Positions 11,150 through 22,281 are shown, counted from the stretch's first letter. The stretch is DNA of 64,000 bases from Diphasiastrum complanatum (GCA_029204225.1 CM055101.1:429997-493996); one strand, 5' to 3'. Numbers and translations are program-made. Notes: a model not told the origin generated them from the sequence alone.

Positions 11150-11892
11150 AAAACCCTAGTCGTTACATAATATGTAGTACCCTAGAACGTGACTAAATGC
11201 ATATTGGACCCCTAAGAGGGCTAAAACATGGGACCAAAACACACTTTGAATACCAACCCAACAAAGTGATCCAAGGGAGTTGCCTGGAATATGACTAGGT
11301 AATAGAATGCCATGGTTACCCTGGTACTCGTTATCTATTTAGCTACGTCAGACTATGCATCGCATTTTCAAGTTGCACCGCATGCCTAAGTGCTATTTGT
11401 CTTTCAAAGAAAAGCAAATATGTCAACAAGGTGAGATGAGGGTCTTCAGCTAGAGCCTACACTACATGGGTGACTAGGAGGAGTCTATGCTAGACATCAC
11501 TAGTTGGCCTTTAGGTATCATGATTCAGCCCTATCTCCTCAGGCTTTACTATGAAGAATTTAGGATTTCACTTTCAGGTTGTTTACACGTTGCAGACTGA
11601 TAGATATTATAACAATTTGTGATTTGCTTTTATGAAATTTGAATAATGGAATTATAGAAGTTGGAACTACATGCCATTCATCGTTTATGTATGTACTACG
11701 ATTTCAGACTTGTCACTTGTATTTCAATTATGGTAACAAGCATTACTTCCCCTCTCATCAGACAAGCATTCATTGCATTATATAACAATAAGAACTTATA
11801 TAAGAATAAAGAGATTCTACTATATGAGCAAAACTTCATAAGTATAATCTTAAAAATAGCATAGAGAGAGTAAATCATTCACATCGATAAAA
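11150..11892 (-). repeat. upstream segment shared by three copies
   Basis: Non-coding sequence upstream of the BPS1-like promoter, repeated in reverse at about 30,500-31,220 and 34,480-35,220. Shared landmarks are CCAACAAAGTGATCCAAGGG and GCAGACTGATAGATATTATA. The short open frames inside have no recognisable domain. Confidence 0.7.
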
Positions 11893-12214
11893 TGAGAATA
11901 GACTAACTCACTAACTTCACTTTAGTCCATTTCAAAGAAATATGCGAGGACAAATGCTCTTTATATAGCCTCGTAGATGTTCTAAATATGAAATAACTGT
12001 CTTAAGTTCCATAACCACTTCTTGGCATTGGCCCTTCGATAATTGCAAGCCTGAATCCATTGGTGAGTGAGCTAGTTTACAATTGATCAGATTGTATCTG
12101 ATAAGGGTATTGTGAAGATACCGTTGCTGAGTGATAAAGATCAGCCTTCTCCCTCTGTCTCAGCGAATTTGTAGATAGATTCAGTACATGCAGTACATTT
12201 CAAAGTAGCTTAGA

Positions 12215-12530
12215 TTGATCGTTTGCAAAGCTCAATCTTACTGTACCTTCACCTTTAATAGCATGTGTGCTATTGTTGCCCATGTGAACATATCATTTGG
12301 TATTGGAAGGACTATAGGACTCGAAAAAGCCAATATGGCTACTCATGTGCTGTGTGGCTCCGGAGTTCAGAAACCAGGAGATGTCGTTGGATGTTTCTTG
12401 ATGGCTAGTCATTAAGGCATCATTATCCGATTCTTGAATTGACTGTGATGCTTTTGTACCTGCATTTGCCACTTGTTTCGACTGCCCCTTGTTGTTGTTC
12501 TTTTCTTGCAGTATGCGGCAATCTTGGATG
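12215..12530 (-). pseudogene. copia family M protease remnant, copy A
   Basis: The minus strand encodes the aspartic protease start, SWFLNSGATQHMSSHIG. Copia proteases carry DSGAT here; the catalytic Asp is Asn, so the enzyme would be inactive. The same Asn occurs in the copies at 16.0 kb and 30.0 kb. The reading frame is broken on both sides. Confidence 0.75.
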
Positions 12531-12731
12531 TTGTGTTTGGTTCACTGGGATATGTGCAGAACAATTAATTTTTGTCGGCTAGTTTGACTGTTCTTGACGC
12601 TTTGTCGGTTCATGATTTAGCTTTGGTTGCTTTGGGCCTTTCTTCTTTTGCTGACTTGAGCCTTTGTTGGTGTATAAGGCATGAGAGTCGACACTTGAGG
12701 AAACAGAGACTTTGTTCCTTCTCCTCTCTTC

Positions 12732-13211
12732 CTAACACAACATTGTCATGACTCTTGAAAGAGTCAATTCAGGGTGTGTCAAGATGATCATCACCCAGCT
12801 GTCGTATGAGCTTGGAAAGCTTGAAAGAACTGTCATTACTACATCTTGATCATCTATGACAGAACCAAAAGTGGCCATTTGCTTTAGCAGGTTCTTGAAC
12901 TGGTTGATGTGATTATGTAGGGAATCTTCGTTGGTCATCTTGAGGGAGAAAATGTTCTTTCTTAGATGTAGCTTGGAAGCTACGTCGTGCACATCGTACA
13001 GAGTGCTCAAGATGTCCCAAACTTCCTTGGAGGCCGGAGCTTCATACACATGGCCGATTTGAGTGTTTGATATATTGAGGATGATCAGCGCAAAGGCTTT
13101 GCCATCCTTTAGCTTCCATCGAGAGATTGCAACATCGTCAGCTTTGTTTCTTACCTCTGCACCTATAACAATGTCATACAATTCCTTAGCCATTAGCACA
13201 GTTCTCATCAT
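12732..13211 (-). pseudogene. copia family M gag, copy A
   Basis: Copia-type Gag (UBN2/gag-polypeptide): RWKLKDGKAFALIILNISN, SKEVWDILSTLYDVHDVASK, LHLRKNIFSLKMTNEDSLHN, INQFKNLLKQMATFG, VVMTVLSSFPSSYDSWVMII. The family start (MDSQGKTSPIMDK in the 28,169 copy) is interrupted here by a stop upstream of MMRTVLM. Zinc knuckle not seen. Six or more copies of this gag lie in the window. Confidence 0.85.
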
Positions 13212-13469
13212 AAATTTCTATAGATGGTAATTGGCTCTATCAAGCTTGTCCATGATAGGATTGGCTTTCCCTTGAAAATCCAGGTGGATATTAGTCTAAG
13301 CGATACTAATAACGATCAGTGACTTGAGAATGAAAATAGACTAACTCACTAACTTCACTTCATTCCATTTCAAAGAAATACGCGAGAACAAATGCTCTTT
13401 ATATAGCCTTGTAGCTGTTCTAAGTATGAAATATCCGTCTTAAGTTCCATAACCACTTTTGACAAGGAT

Positions 13470-14245
13470 CATAATAACATATGGACTCTGGGCCGAAATG
13501 AAAATCGACCATGGATCGATTTGATCTTCGACCTGGTATCGAAATACACTTAATCTATTCTAAGCTCATTCTTTTTTAAACAACAAACAAACTATCATAA
13601 GAAATAATTATTTTGCATTATGTAGATCGAAATAAGAGGCAACTAGATCATGCCATGTTATCATATGTCCTCATCCTCAGATTGAGCAGGTCCTCCAAAT
13701 GTAGATGAATTGTTGTAATGTGCTCCTTCCAAAAATCTATAAAAGTTTGAATATGAAAATTTGGGACTGCGCAAATGAATACAACATCGTTGTTGTAATC
13801 TATACAAAAATTTGCACTCGACGTTGAAAAAAAAATGACCAGTCTCTATTGTTGCATTGATCATCAATTGTTTTTTTGTGGTACATCTTTGCTTGTCGAT
13901 GTCCCAGCTGCTTCAGTTTGTATGTGAACAAAGTTATAACATGAATTGAATCAGAAGAATCACTTGATGCAGCGAAACTTTTCTTCTTGAGCGTATGTAA
14001 AGAGGGTACATCTTTTCATAAGTGACCAGTACTCGAGTCTTCCATATAACAGTTGCACATTATATAAGGTTTTGGCTATAAATTTAACCAAATCATCTCT
14101 TTTATAAGCGATCCAAATCGTATGTGTCAAATGATTCTCACGACTACGAATATATTCTTTCATACCTTCAAAGTATTCACTATATTTATCTTTCCATTTT
14201 ATGTATATCATCCATAGTAATGGATAATAGAAATCAACTAGCAGC
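13470..14245. repeat. duplicated segment (direct copy at 38.3-39.1 kb)
   Basis: Nearly the same sequence, in the same orientation, lies at 38,310-39,095; parts recur inverted at about 27,600-27,990 and 28,740-28,960. Shared text includes GACCATGGATCGATTTGATC and AAATAATTATTTTGCATTAT. It joins the outer side of family M copia LTR blocks in each case. Confidence 0.8.
13960..14211 (-). CDS. small conserved open frame of unknown function, copy 1
   Basis: An 83-codon frame with YSEYFEGMKEYIRS, HLTHTIWIAYKRDDL and VKFIAKTLYNVQLLYGRLEY. The second copy (38,765-39,043) keeps the frame for about 64 codons with few substitutions, then diverges. No family recognised, and no promoter or splice structure seen. 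It could be a captured exon fragment or a chance frame kept by recent duplication. Confidence 0.3.
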   Translation of the reverse strand: MIYIKWKDKYSEYFEGMKEYIRSRENHLTHTIWIAYKRDDLVKFIAKTLYNVQLLYGRLEYWSLMKRCTLFTYAQEEKFRCIK

Positions 14246-14360
14246 TCTATTCAACGTTTCTATGAGTTTTTTTGGATTTGAATGCCCAAACAGAAGTGAG
14301 CTTCGCCCAGATCGGTCCTGTCAGGCTCCGAAGGCAACATCTGTTTAGAAAGCATCTTAT
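14246..14360 (-). pseudogene. copia reverse transcriptase scrap, copy 1
   Basis: The minus strand encodes VNKMLSKQMLPSE followed by DRTDLGEAHFCLGIQ, which matches the copia RT segment usually seen as MSDLGELxYFLGIQ, after the YVDD active site. Only about 35 codons survive. A second scrap on the plus strand lies at 34,239-34,336. Confidence 0.7.
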
Positions 14361-14745
14361 TCACTTGGTCTCCCTCTGTACTAAGCTTTACAGCACCCAA
14401 TTTGGTGTCCTATAGCCAAAGTTATGATCATCTGAAGTTTTGCAATTTTGTGAGTAAAATTGGCAAAATTTGAAATTGTTCTGATTGCATGCCAGTCATT
14501 TCCCTAATTTGTAGTACTGTGCTTGCATGGATTAGTCGCATGTTGATTCTTAGAGTGATTCTAACATGCATGAGAGATTTACAATGGATTTGAGTGGTCA
14601 TACGCATGTGCTCTTACAGTTGGGTTACAAATCATTGTTAATGGATGACAAATTCCGTAAAATTGAAGTTTACGTAGTAAAATTCCATAATGACGTTTGT
14701 AACTGATGTAGTGTGCTTTGCATGCAAGTTTGACATTGGGGTAGT
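14361..14745 (+). repeat. R1 repeat, copy 2
   Basis: Matches 25,080-25,460 in direct orientation and 4997-5340 inverted. Here it is joined directly to copia RT and integrase scraps rather than to the gypsy segment. Confidence 0.75.
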
Positions 14746-14759
14746 CCATTGACTATAGG

Positions 14760-15679
14760 CACGCTTGAGCCCGAGGCTCGAATTGTCGTATCGGAGGCAG
14801 AGGCATCGAAGGTTTTCATGGAACTTTCAATTTGCCTTTGAAATCGTCAAACTGATCCTCGATAAAGACTGTATCTCTACTGAGTAAAATCTGCTAGGTA
14901 TCGAAGTCGTATAGCTTGGTCAGATGAAGTGTATCCAGTAAGGATGGTCTTGAGTCCTCGGAAGTTGAATTTCTTCCTCGTCTCCTTCGGAATGTGCGCA
15001 TAGGTGATGCATCCGAACACTCGAAGGTTCTTCATTGAAGCCTTAGATCCTGTCCAAACCTCATGTGGTGTTTTGCCTACGAGGGCCTTAGTCGAACATT
15101 TGTTTTGGACGTAGGCTGCAATGGATACAGCTTCAACCCAGAAGCTCTTCGACAAAGATTCATGTGTCAGCATACATTTGGCTAACTCTACCAGGGTACG
15201 ATTCTTCCCCTCGGCTAAGCCATTAGATTGAGGCGAATAAGGAGTGATAAATTGTTGTTCAATGCCTTGGCTCTGGCAGTACTCCTTGAATTTAGTAGAG
15301 ATGTACTCTCCACCATTATTGGACCTCAGGGCTTTGATTTGTCTGCCAATTTCTTTCTCTGCATGCTCCTTGAAGATTCTGAAACAATTGAAAGCTTTTG
15401 ACTTCTTCTTGATAAAGTACACCAAGCAATCCGCTAGAAACATGTTGATGGCTTGATCTAAATGGTTTCATGGCCAGTTTACAGACTAGACAAAGTAGAT
15501 AATTTGACTTTCCTATCTGGATAGTCGAGATCAACAACAATAGATTGTTTAGACATTTGTTGTACAAAAGAATAATTTAGGTGACAAAGTCTATAATGCC
15601 AAAGTAAACTGTTATTTCTTTGAATAGAAGTACTAAGAGCTTGACTAGAGGTAGAACAACAATGACTTAATCTATCCAA
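14760..15679 (-). pseudogene. copia family M integrase remnant
   Basis: On the minus strand: GAG-pre-integrase piece (NSLLWHYRLCHLNYSFVQQM, about 15,610-15,550), then the integrase core (14,877-15,443): KAFNCFRIFKEHAEKEIG, IKALRSNNGGEYIST, SPQSNGLAEGKNRT, FWVEAVSIAAYVQNK, VFGCITYAHIP. The second catalytic Asp of SDNGGEY is Asn; the Glu is kept in LAEGKNRT. Most of the N-terminal part of the core, including the first Asp, is lost. After the core the frame runs into the pol hinge (RDTVFIEDQFDDFKGKLKV) and stops at the R1 repeat. Confidence 0.8.
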
Positions 15680-15789
15680 TTATCCATGTCTCTTTCCGAG
15701 TGCTAGGATCCTGTCATTCCTATCAACTACTTTACACTCATCGGATTCAAATTCTACTTTATGTCCTAGATCTGTAATTATGCTAGCAA

Positions 15790-16243
15790 AGAGTGAATTT
15801 GTAGATAGATTCGGTACATGTAGTACATTTCAAAGTAGCTTAGATTGATCGTTCGCAAAGCTCAATCTTACTGTACCTTCACCTTTGATAGCATGTATGC
15901 TATTGTTGCCCATGTGAACATATCATTTGGTATTGGAAGGCGTATAGGACTCGAAATAGCCAATATGGCTACTCATGTGTTGTGTGGCTCCGGAGTTCAG
16001 AAACCAGGAGCTGTCGTTGGATGTATTTTGATGGCTAGTCATTAAGGCATCATTATCAGATTCTTGAATCGACTCTGGTGCTTCTGTACCTGCATTTGCC
16101 ACTTGTTTCGACTGCCCCTTGGAGTATTCTTTTCTTGCAGTATGCGGCAATCTTGGATGTTGTGGTTGGTTCACCGGAATATGTGCAAAATAGCTCATTC
16201 TTTGTCGGCTAGTTTGACTGCTCTTGATGTTGTGTCGATTCAT
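15790..16243 (-). pseudogene. copia family M protease remnant, copy B
   Basis: Contains SWFLNSGATQHMSSHIGYFE near 15,945-16,005 with Asn for the catalytic Asp. It is preceded by a basic linker and followed by HMGNNSTHAIKGEGT-like sequence in another frame. It lies between the integrase remnant and gag of the same orientation, so 14.76-16.73 kb is one damaged element. Confidence 0.75.
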
Positions 16244-16727
16244 GATTTAGCTTTGGTTTCTTTGGGCCTTTCTTCTTTTGTTGAGTTCAGCCTTTGTTGG
16301 TGTATAAGGCATGAGAGTCGACACTTGAGGAAGCAGAGACTTTGTTCCTTCTGCTCTCTTCCTAAAACAACATTGTCATGACTCTTGAAAGAGTCAATTT
16401 TGGGTGTGTCAAGATGATCATCACCCAGCTGTCGTATGAGCTTGGAAAGCATGAAAGCAGTGTCATTACTACATCTTGATCATCTATGACATAACCAAAA
16501 GTGGCCATTTGCTTTAGCAGATCCTTGAACTGGTTGATGTGATTTCGTAGGGAATCTTCGTTGGTCATCTAAAGGGAGAAAATGTTCTTTCTTAGATGTA
16601 GCTTGGAAGCTACGTCGCGCACATCATACAGAGTGCTCAAGATGTCCTAGACTTCTTTGGGGATCTGAGCTTCATACACATGGCCGATTTGAGTTTATGA
16701 TATATTGAGGATGATCAGCGCAAAGAC
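16244..16727 (-). pseudogene. copia family M gag, copy B (truncated)
   Basis: Encodes INQFKDLLKQMATFGYVID and CFPSSYDSWVMII (16,362-16,568), then continues in degraded form upstream to 16,727, where the LTR of another copia element has entered. The downstream half of a gag from the same family reappears beside the LTR at 38,051. Confidence 0.75.
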
Positions 16728-16997
16728 TTAGAATTTGCTTTGTACAGGAACACAGACCATGCTACACAGTAACACAGACAGAAAACACTCTTCACAGCAA
16801 GCTCACATAGCAACTGCATTTCTCAAAATGAAATCACAATGTACATATAGTTGTTCACTCAGGCAACCCATACATGACCCAGGTTGTCGTTGGCAGGATG
16901 CGTGTCCCGTCGACTTGCCTCGTGGCGAGGCCAACTGATCCTTATCCACTGATAGGACCCACAGTACAATAACATAGTGATTCTACTTTAATTCTAA
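16728..16997 (-). mobile_element. 3' LTR of copia element 2
   Basis: 270 bp. On the minus strand it starts TTAGAATTAAAG and ends GCAAATTCTAA, giving a terminal inverted repeat TTAGAATT...AATTCTAA instead of the usual TG...CA. It follows a polypurine tract (17,011-16,998) and the RNase H end. A second LTR of the family lies at 37,793-38,051, next to a tRNA-iMet PBS, which fixes the other boundary. Confidence 0.75.
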
Positions 16998-17011
16998 CTC
17001 TCTCCCTTAAA
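16998..17011 (-). promoter_or_regulatory. polypurine tract of copia element 2
   Basis: The minus strand reads TTTAAGGGAGAGAG immediately before the LTR start TTAGAAT, as expected for the plus-strand primer. Confidence 0.7.
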
Positions 17012-17053
17012 GTAGAGTCTACTTTTTATACAGTCATATAGATAGCTTTAACG

Positions 17054-18530
17054 TCAACAAACTTTACGTACAAAAAGCTTTGATCTAAGCTTATCAAACT
17101 TTTCTCCAGTAAGTGGCCAAATGAAAATATCAGCTAGTTGTTCTTTTGTGCTACAATGAACAACATGAATTTCACGACTCAGCAGCCTCTCACGTATAAA
17201 GTGATACTGAATCTGAATGTGTTTAGTTCTCGCATGGAACATTGGATTCTTTGCTAGCTGAATGCCACTCTGACTGTCGCTATGTAAAGTCGTGGGATTT
17301 TTCTGTTTCATGCCAATTTCTTCCAAGATTTGTCTCAACCATATAGCTTTCTTTGTTGCACTACACATTGCCTTATACTCTGCTTCTGTGGTGGAAAGAG
17401 CAATTGTACTTTGGCTTCTTACTAGACCAGGAAAAGCAACTACCACAAAACTGGAATACATACCCTGTGGTGGATCTACAATCATCATAGTCACCTCCCC
17501 AATCCGCATCCACATAGCCACACAACTCAGGTAAACCATCATGCTTCTTGTAAATCAAGCCATGCTCTGAAGTGCCTTTCACATAACGCAAAATGCGTTT
17601 AGCTGCCTTCCAATGCGTTTCGATAGGTGCTGCCATAAACTGACTTACAATGCCAACATCATAGCATATATCTGGTCTAGTAAGGTAAATCAAGCTCCCT
17701 ACTAACTGTCTATACATCGTAGCATCAAATGACTGTGACTCATCAAGCTTAGAAAGCTTTTTACCTGGTTCAATAGGAGTGTTTACTAGTTTGCAATCCT
17801 GCAACCTAAACCTGTGCAACAACTCTTTGACATACTTCACCTGTGTTAAACCCACTTCATGTCCTTTTTGCCACACTTCTACTCCAAGGCAGTAATGCAT
17901 CAGGCTAAGACCTGTCATCTCGAATTGTTCCATGAGGTCTTTCTTGATCATGTCTATCATCTCTTGATTATTTCTCGTAATAATCAAGTCATCAACATAA
18001 AGAGCAATAAAAGCAACCATACCATCAAAGCATAAGACATATAGATTTGGATTAGAATGTGTTCTCGCCATCCCCTTTGAACGAAAGTAGGCATTGATCC
18101 TGCTATACAACGCACGTGGTGCTTGTTTAAGACCATGAAGCGCTTTCTTCAAGTGACATACTTTATTTTCCTGTCCCTTCGCTACAAAGCCTTCAGGTTG
18201 ATCCATGAACACTTCTTCTTCTACCTCACCATTTAGAAAAACAGATTTTACATCCATCTGATGCAAAGGCCAACCAAAATGTGAAGCTAAAACAACAAGT
18301 AGACGTAGAGTATTCCACTTACAAACCGGCGCAAAGGTCTCCTCATAGTCGATGCCTTTATTTTGGGCGTACCCTTTCATCACCAATCTTGCCTTGTGCT
18401 TTGCTATACTTCCATCTGCATAATACTTAGTCCTATATACCCATTTGCAACCAATGGATTTCTTGCCAACTGGTGGTTCTACTAAGTCCCATGTGCTATG
18501 CTTAGCAATTGAATCCATCTCCTCTCCCAT
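17054..18530 (-). pseudogene. copia element 2 reverse transcriptase and RNase H
   Basis: On the minus strand the RT domain (18,530-17,373) has CKWVYRTKYYADGSI, ARLVMKGYAQNKGIDYEETF, PLHQMDVKSVFLNGEVEEEV, LKKALHGLKQAPRALYSRIN and the catalytic ALYVDDLIITRN. RNase H follows: GYVDADWGGDYDDCRSTTGY, ALSTTEAEYKAMCSA, LHSDSQSGIQLAKNP, RTKHIQIQYHFIRE. Together these copy element RNA into DNA and remove the RNA strand. One frameshift near 17,418 separates CFSWSSKKP from STIALSTTEAEY; otherwise the domains read through. This is the best preserved pol in the window. The PPT and 3' LTR lie directly downstream. Confidence 0.92.
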
Positions 18531-19667
18531 GGCCTTGACCCAAATGTCATCATCCTTCGCTTCGCCATAAGTCGAACGTTCTTTGCTTTGAATAATGCTA
18601 GATAAGAGAGCATAATTTGCTTCATACCTTTTAGGTTGAGTCTTCTCTCTTGTTGATCTTCATAGCTCTCCCTGGTTAGATGATCCTGGAAAGTCATCTA
18701 TGTCGCGGCTCTCCAACAATCTCTCAAACCACTTAGGGACCTTCCTGTCAGGTGATCGGCTTCCTGGTGAAAATGTATCCCACAGTACATCCTTCTCTTT
18801 GCGTTTGTCACCTGAAACTTCAATCCTTCTTGCACCAAAAGGTTTGTCCCTTCCTCTCCAACCTGTCTCTTGAGGTTGAGTAGTAGTATCTTGAGATGTA
18901 TCCTCGTGTTCATCACTCGGAAGGTCAATAAATGGATCATCATCAGGTGGTATCCTCACTATACCATCTTTCCCAGTGGATGTGTCTATCTTCTCAGCAT
19001 CCTCATCTTCATACGTCTTGGATTCATCAAAGATAACATCACAGCTTATATGGATTTTGTTTTCCACTGGATCAAAACATCTATAGCCCTTCACACCATC
19101 ATCATATCCTAGGAATATGCACTTGATAGCTTTTACATCAAGTTTACATCTCTCTTCCTTAGGAATGTGTACAAAGGCCTTACATCCAAAGATTTGCAAG
19201 TGGTTCACCTTTGGCTTCTTCTTCATGAATGCTTCCTCAGGTGTTATCTTTGGTATGGCAATGGTTGGACTTCTATTTTGAAGATAGACTACCGTGCTAC
19301 ATGCTTCTGACCAAAAATCTTTTGGTAGTTTCATCTCAGCTAGCATAGATCTAGCACTTTCCACAATCGTACGATTCTTGCGCTCAGGTACACCATTGAG
19401 AGCAGGAGTATGAGCTTGCATAAATTGTCTTTTAATCCCACATTAATCACAAAGATCATTGAAGTCATTACACTTATACTCACCTCCACTATATGATCTT
19501 AGGACTTTGATCTTCCTACCTGTCTGATTTTTGACCAATGCTTTGAAGCTCTTGAAGTTATCAAATGCATCTGATTTCTTCTTCAAGAAGTAGATCCACG
19601 TCTTACGTGACATATCATCAATAAAGGTCATGAAATATAAGGCTTTACCTAAGGACACGGTCCTCAT
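18531..19667 (-). pseudogene. copia element 2 integrase
   Basis: On the minus strand: FIDDMSRKTWIYFLKKKSDA (first Asp present), IKVLRSYSGGEY, then a TAA, then ALNGVPERKNRTIVESARSM (Glu present), DFWSEACSTVVYLQNRSPT, LQIFGCKAFVHIPKEERCKL and FLGYDDGVKGYRCFDP. The second catalytic Asp of SDNGGEY is Tyr. The TAA near 19,442 splits the core. The hinge towards RT is acidic and low in complexity (about 18,700-18,990) and changes frame near 18,660. Confidence 0.9.
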
Positions 19668-19689
19668 AGGCCCGCATAAATATGTGTGG

Positions 19690-20308
19690 ATTAAATCCAG
19701 GATGTTCTTTGCTCTTGCAACACCCCCTTTATTGAACTTCTCTCAATGCTGCTTCCCATATACACAGGATGCGCACATCGATTTCAAGTGATCTCCAATG
19801 GTAGGCAGTCCTGTTACCATCTCCAATTTTCTCATTAAGCTAAGGCTTCCCAAGTTCAAGTGACCAAGCCTCTTATGCCACAACTTAGTTTGCGATGGAA
19901 TGGAAGATACAAGTCCGTGTTGCCCCTTAATTGTAAATTGGGCTCTCTTACTCCATCCGCAATAACTTTGAACTTTTGGTTCACATCCTTCATAAAGCGA
20001 TCATGGGCGAATTCTACTTTCAACTTTTGATGAGTAATGACTCCAACAGAAAGTAGATTTTTCTTCAAACCTGGTACGTAAAGTACCTCCCTGATCATCT
20101 TGCTTTTGCCATAAATGGTGCCTATCCCCTAAATCTTGCACACACCACCATTATCCAACACCTTCAAACTACTGAACCAATTCTCGTTACTTGTCATGTG
20201 TCTTGTGGCTCCCAAGTCAATATACCATGCTTGATCATCTTGATTAGATGACAATGCAAATATGAAGATGCTAGAGTCTTCAATCTCACCCTCATCGACA
20301 AGGTTCAT
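19690..20308 (-). pseudogene. copia element 2 protease and GAG-pre-integrase domain
   Basis: On the minus strand: QAWYIDLGATRHMTSNENWF is the protease active site, with DLGAT in place of DSGAT (catalytic Asp kept). VLYVPGLKKNLLSVGVITHQ follows, then the pre-integrase zinc region LWHKRLGHLNLGSLSLM and CASCVYGKQH (about 19,740-19,880). An internal stop lies after KQH. The protease start abuts the MITE at 20,311, which separates it from gag. Confidence 0.88.
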
Positions 20309-20310
20309 TA

Positions 20311-20678
20311 GAGGAGTTCTAAATCCCAAAAAGACCCTTTGTAAATATTATTTTTATATTTTTTCTCAAATTTTTCTTACACATGGACCAATCAAAACAC
20401 TCAAATTTGAAATCCACGTAACGTAACTTTTTGAGTCCACATTTTGATTCCATACTAAAAATGGCAAAGCTTTTTAGTGGTAAGTCCGAATTTAGCAGAG
20501 TTTGGTGGATTAGAAGGTGCTCAACAAGGGATTTCCAATAATATGTTAGATTGCATACTTCTGAGCTACGATTAAAAAGTTATGGCAAGTCAAAAGTATT
20601 AGTGTTATAATATTTTAATACTAAAAAAGGCATCTTGCACGAATTCTTAAAGGGTCTTTTTGGAACTCAAAACTCCTC
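20311..20678. mobile_element. 368 bp MITE with TA target duplication
   Basis: Terminal inverted repeats of about 35 bp: the left end starts GAGGAGTTCTAAATCCCAAA and the right end ends TTTTTGGAACTCAAAACTCC plus TC; both share CCAAAAAGACCCTTT. The element is flanked by TA on each side (20,309-20,310 and 20,679-20,680), the duplication typical of Tc1/mariner-type elements. The interior is AT-rich with no transposase. It sits exactly at the gag-protease boundary of copia element 2. The right 67 bp recur at 35,590-35,656 at the same place in the second copy. Confidence 0.82.
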
Positions 20679-20680
20679 TA

Positions 20681-21500
20681 ATGACCTGCTTGTTTTGGTT
20701 TCCCCTTGACTTGTTCCGCCAGGAATTTGGGACATTCACTCTTCCAATGGCCCTTTTTACCACAATGGAAGCACTTGTCTTTCTTCTTAGTTTTACTGGA
20801 AGATCTCTCGTCCTCTTGAGACTTGGCAAATTGCTGCTTAGACTTCTTCTTGCCCTTGCCCTTGCCATGTTTTTGGCATGTCGCAAGTGCCTGATCATCA
20901 GTATTTTGATGTCTAGCTTTCACCATTTCTCGCCGTTGCTCTTCCTGCATCAAGATTTCTGTGAGCTCGTCAAAGGTTGGCAATCTTTCTCTTGATGCTA
21001 TTCCGCTCACAAACATCTGATAGGGTTCTGCAATGCCGCACAATGCATTGTGCACCAGCTCCACATCACGTATGCACTCACCAATAGAATGCAGTTCATC
21101 TCTCATTGTCTTGATTCTGGTCATGTACGTCTGAATGTGCTCTCCTTGCTCCATGCGAGCACTATTCAACTTTGACTTCAGAAACATGATTCTTGACAAA
21201 TTTGATGTCTCGAATGCTCCTTTAGCACATCCCATGTCTGTCTGGGTGTAACACTATCACAAATGTGGGTAATGATGTGATCCTTCACTGACAAGTTACT
21301 GAAGGTCAAAGCTTTCCTCATCTTTTTGTCGAACACTTTGATATCCGCTTCATTTGGCGGCCTTCTCTCATCACCTGTGATGACTTCCCACACGTCTTTC
21401 TCCATCAATATGTTTTCATTTTGAATTTCCACACTGCATAGTTGGAAATCCCGTCCAATTTGCTACTTTCACTCAAAATGGACTCTCCCATGTTTGCCAT
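20681..21500 (-). pseudogene. copia element 2 gag
   Basis: On the minus strand gag starts at ATG 21,500 (MANMGESILSESSKLDG) and holds NYAVWKF, ITGDERRPPNEADIK, FLKSKLNSARMEQGEHIQTY, IRDVELVHNALCGIAEPYQ and a complete zinc knuckle CFHCGKKGHWKSEC (C-X2-C-X4-H-X4-C), ending KGKPKQAGH-stop at the MITE. The capsid half is the UBN2/copia type. A 1-base loss near 21,413 shifts the frame after WKF, and another shift lies near 21,200. The second copy is at 35,659-36,480. Confidence 0.9.
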
Positions 21501-21907
21501 CGCAAAACTGCTTGAAACTTCTACCATAGGCTAAAAACAGTATGTCGAGGCCAACAGTGATGTCAAAAGTTGAAAATAATGACCTGCACTTTTTCTCTCA
21601 GTAGGCCACTCCCCGCTTTTCCACCAATTTGAAAGCCAAATCGGCGTCGCCTTCCGAAATGCACTCAGTCGTCAACTCCCAACAACGTGCCCAGTAGAAT
21701 GGTGAAATCACTTATGGCGTACTCTGAACACTTTCTCCGCTGCAATCACTCTGTTTTGTTGTACCGTACTTGTAGGTACAGTCCGGGTGCCCTTCGTTTG
21801 GAAGTTATAGCCTTTTGTTTGGGTCAAAATGGGCAAAGGGCCCAAAAATAGGGACTTTTCTAGTTTGTGAACTATTTCTTCACCTTGAAGAAGCTTCACT
21901 CTTCACC
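21501..21907 (-). other. copia element 2 leader, truncated
   Basis: Untranslated leader upstream of gag, matching 36,481-36,875 of the second copy. It stops at about 21,907, where the unidentified gene fragment begins; the remaining leader, PBS and 5' LTR are missing from this copy. Confidence 0.7.
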
Positions 21908-22281
21908 AAACTTTCAGAATGAGGACTATACAACACCAATATTCCATGGCTTGAGTGACTATTTTAAGAACCCGATATGCGAACCATTTCAGTTTGATTT
22001 GGGAGCTTCAGTGAATGATTTTATTTTTGACAACAATCTCATGGAGTATGAGGTATTCAACATGGATACTACTAGCAATGAAGAGATTTCATTATTCCAT
22101 AGAAATCCAACTCATATCAATACTCGGATTCTTGTTCAATGCCTCATGGATCCATTTCACAAGAGCTTAAAGTGGCTTCTATTGGAGACTCTTATTCCTA
22201 TGGATTCTCTTCAACTCAATGGCCAATATCTAATTCACGTGCATATTCAGAATGTATTAACAAGAATAATGATTGTAAATA
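21908..22281 (+). pseudogene. fragment of the unidentified gene, copy 2
   Basis: Encodes YFKNPICEPFQFDLGASVND and EYEVFNMDTTSNEEISLFH, as in copy 1 at 8163-8527 but inverted. A small change near 22,115-22,130 shifts the frame, so the second half (SSTQWPIS... region) is no longer read in phase. It ends at the gypsy LTR at 22,282, as in copy 1. Confidence 0.5.

Larger units (their letters stand above)
11893..13464 (-). mobile_element. internally deleted copia element (family M), copy A
   Basis: On the minus strand: a short LTR-like block (13,464-13,325; TGTCAAAAGT...TTCATTCTCA, TATA-like GGCTATATAAAGAGC), gag (13,211-12,732), protease scrap (about 12,530-12,190), a few RT residues (about 12,170-12,100), then a second LTR-like block (12,027-11,893; TGCCAAGAAG...TATTCTCA). 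Integrase and most of RT are missing. I see no target duplication and no standard PBS after the 5' block, so the LTR limits are tentative. The same arrangement in reverse occupies 28,927-30,499. Confidence 0.55.

Noticed and set aside
11661-11878. Frames on both strands in the BPS1 upstream segment
   Set aside because: Short, overlapping in opposite directions, not kept in all copies, no motif.
11888-13469. Target duplication for the deleted family M copia element
   Set aside because: The flanks (TAAAA and AGGAT) do not match, so I do not claim an intact insertion.
18870-21000. Plus-strand frames opposite copia element 2
   Set aside because: Shadows of the minus-strand integrase and gag.
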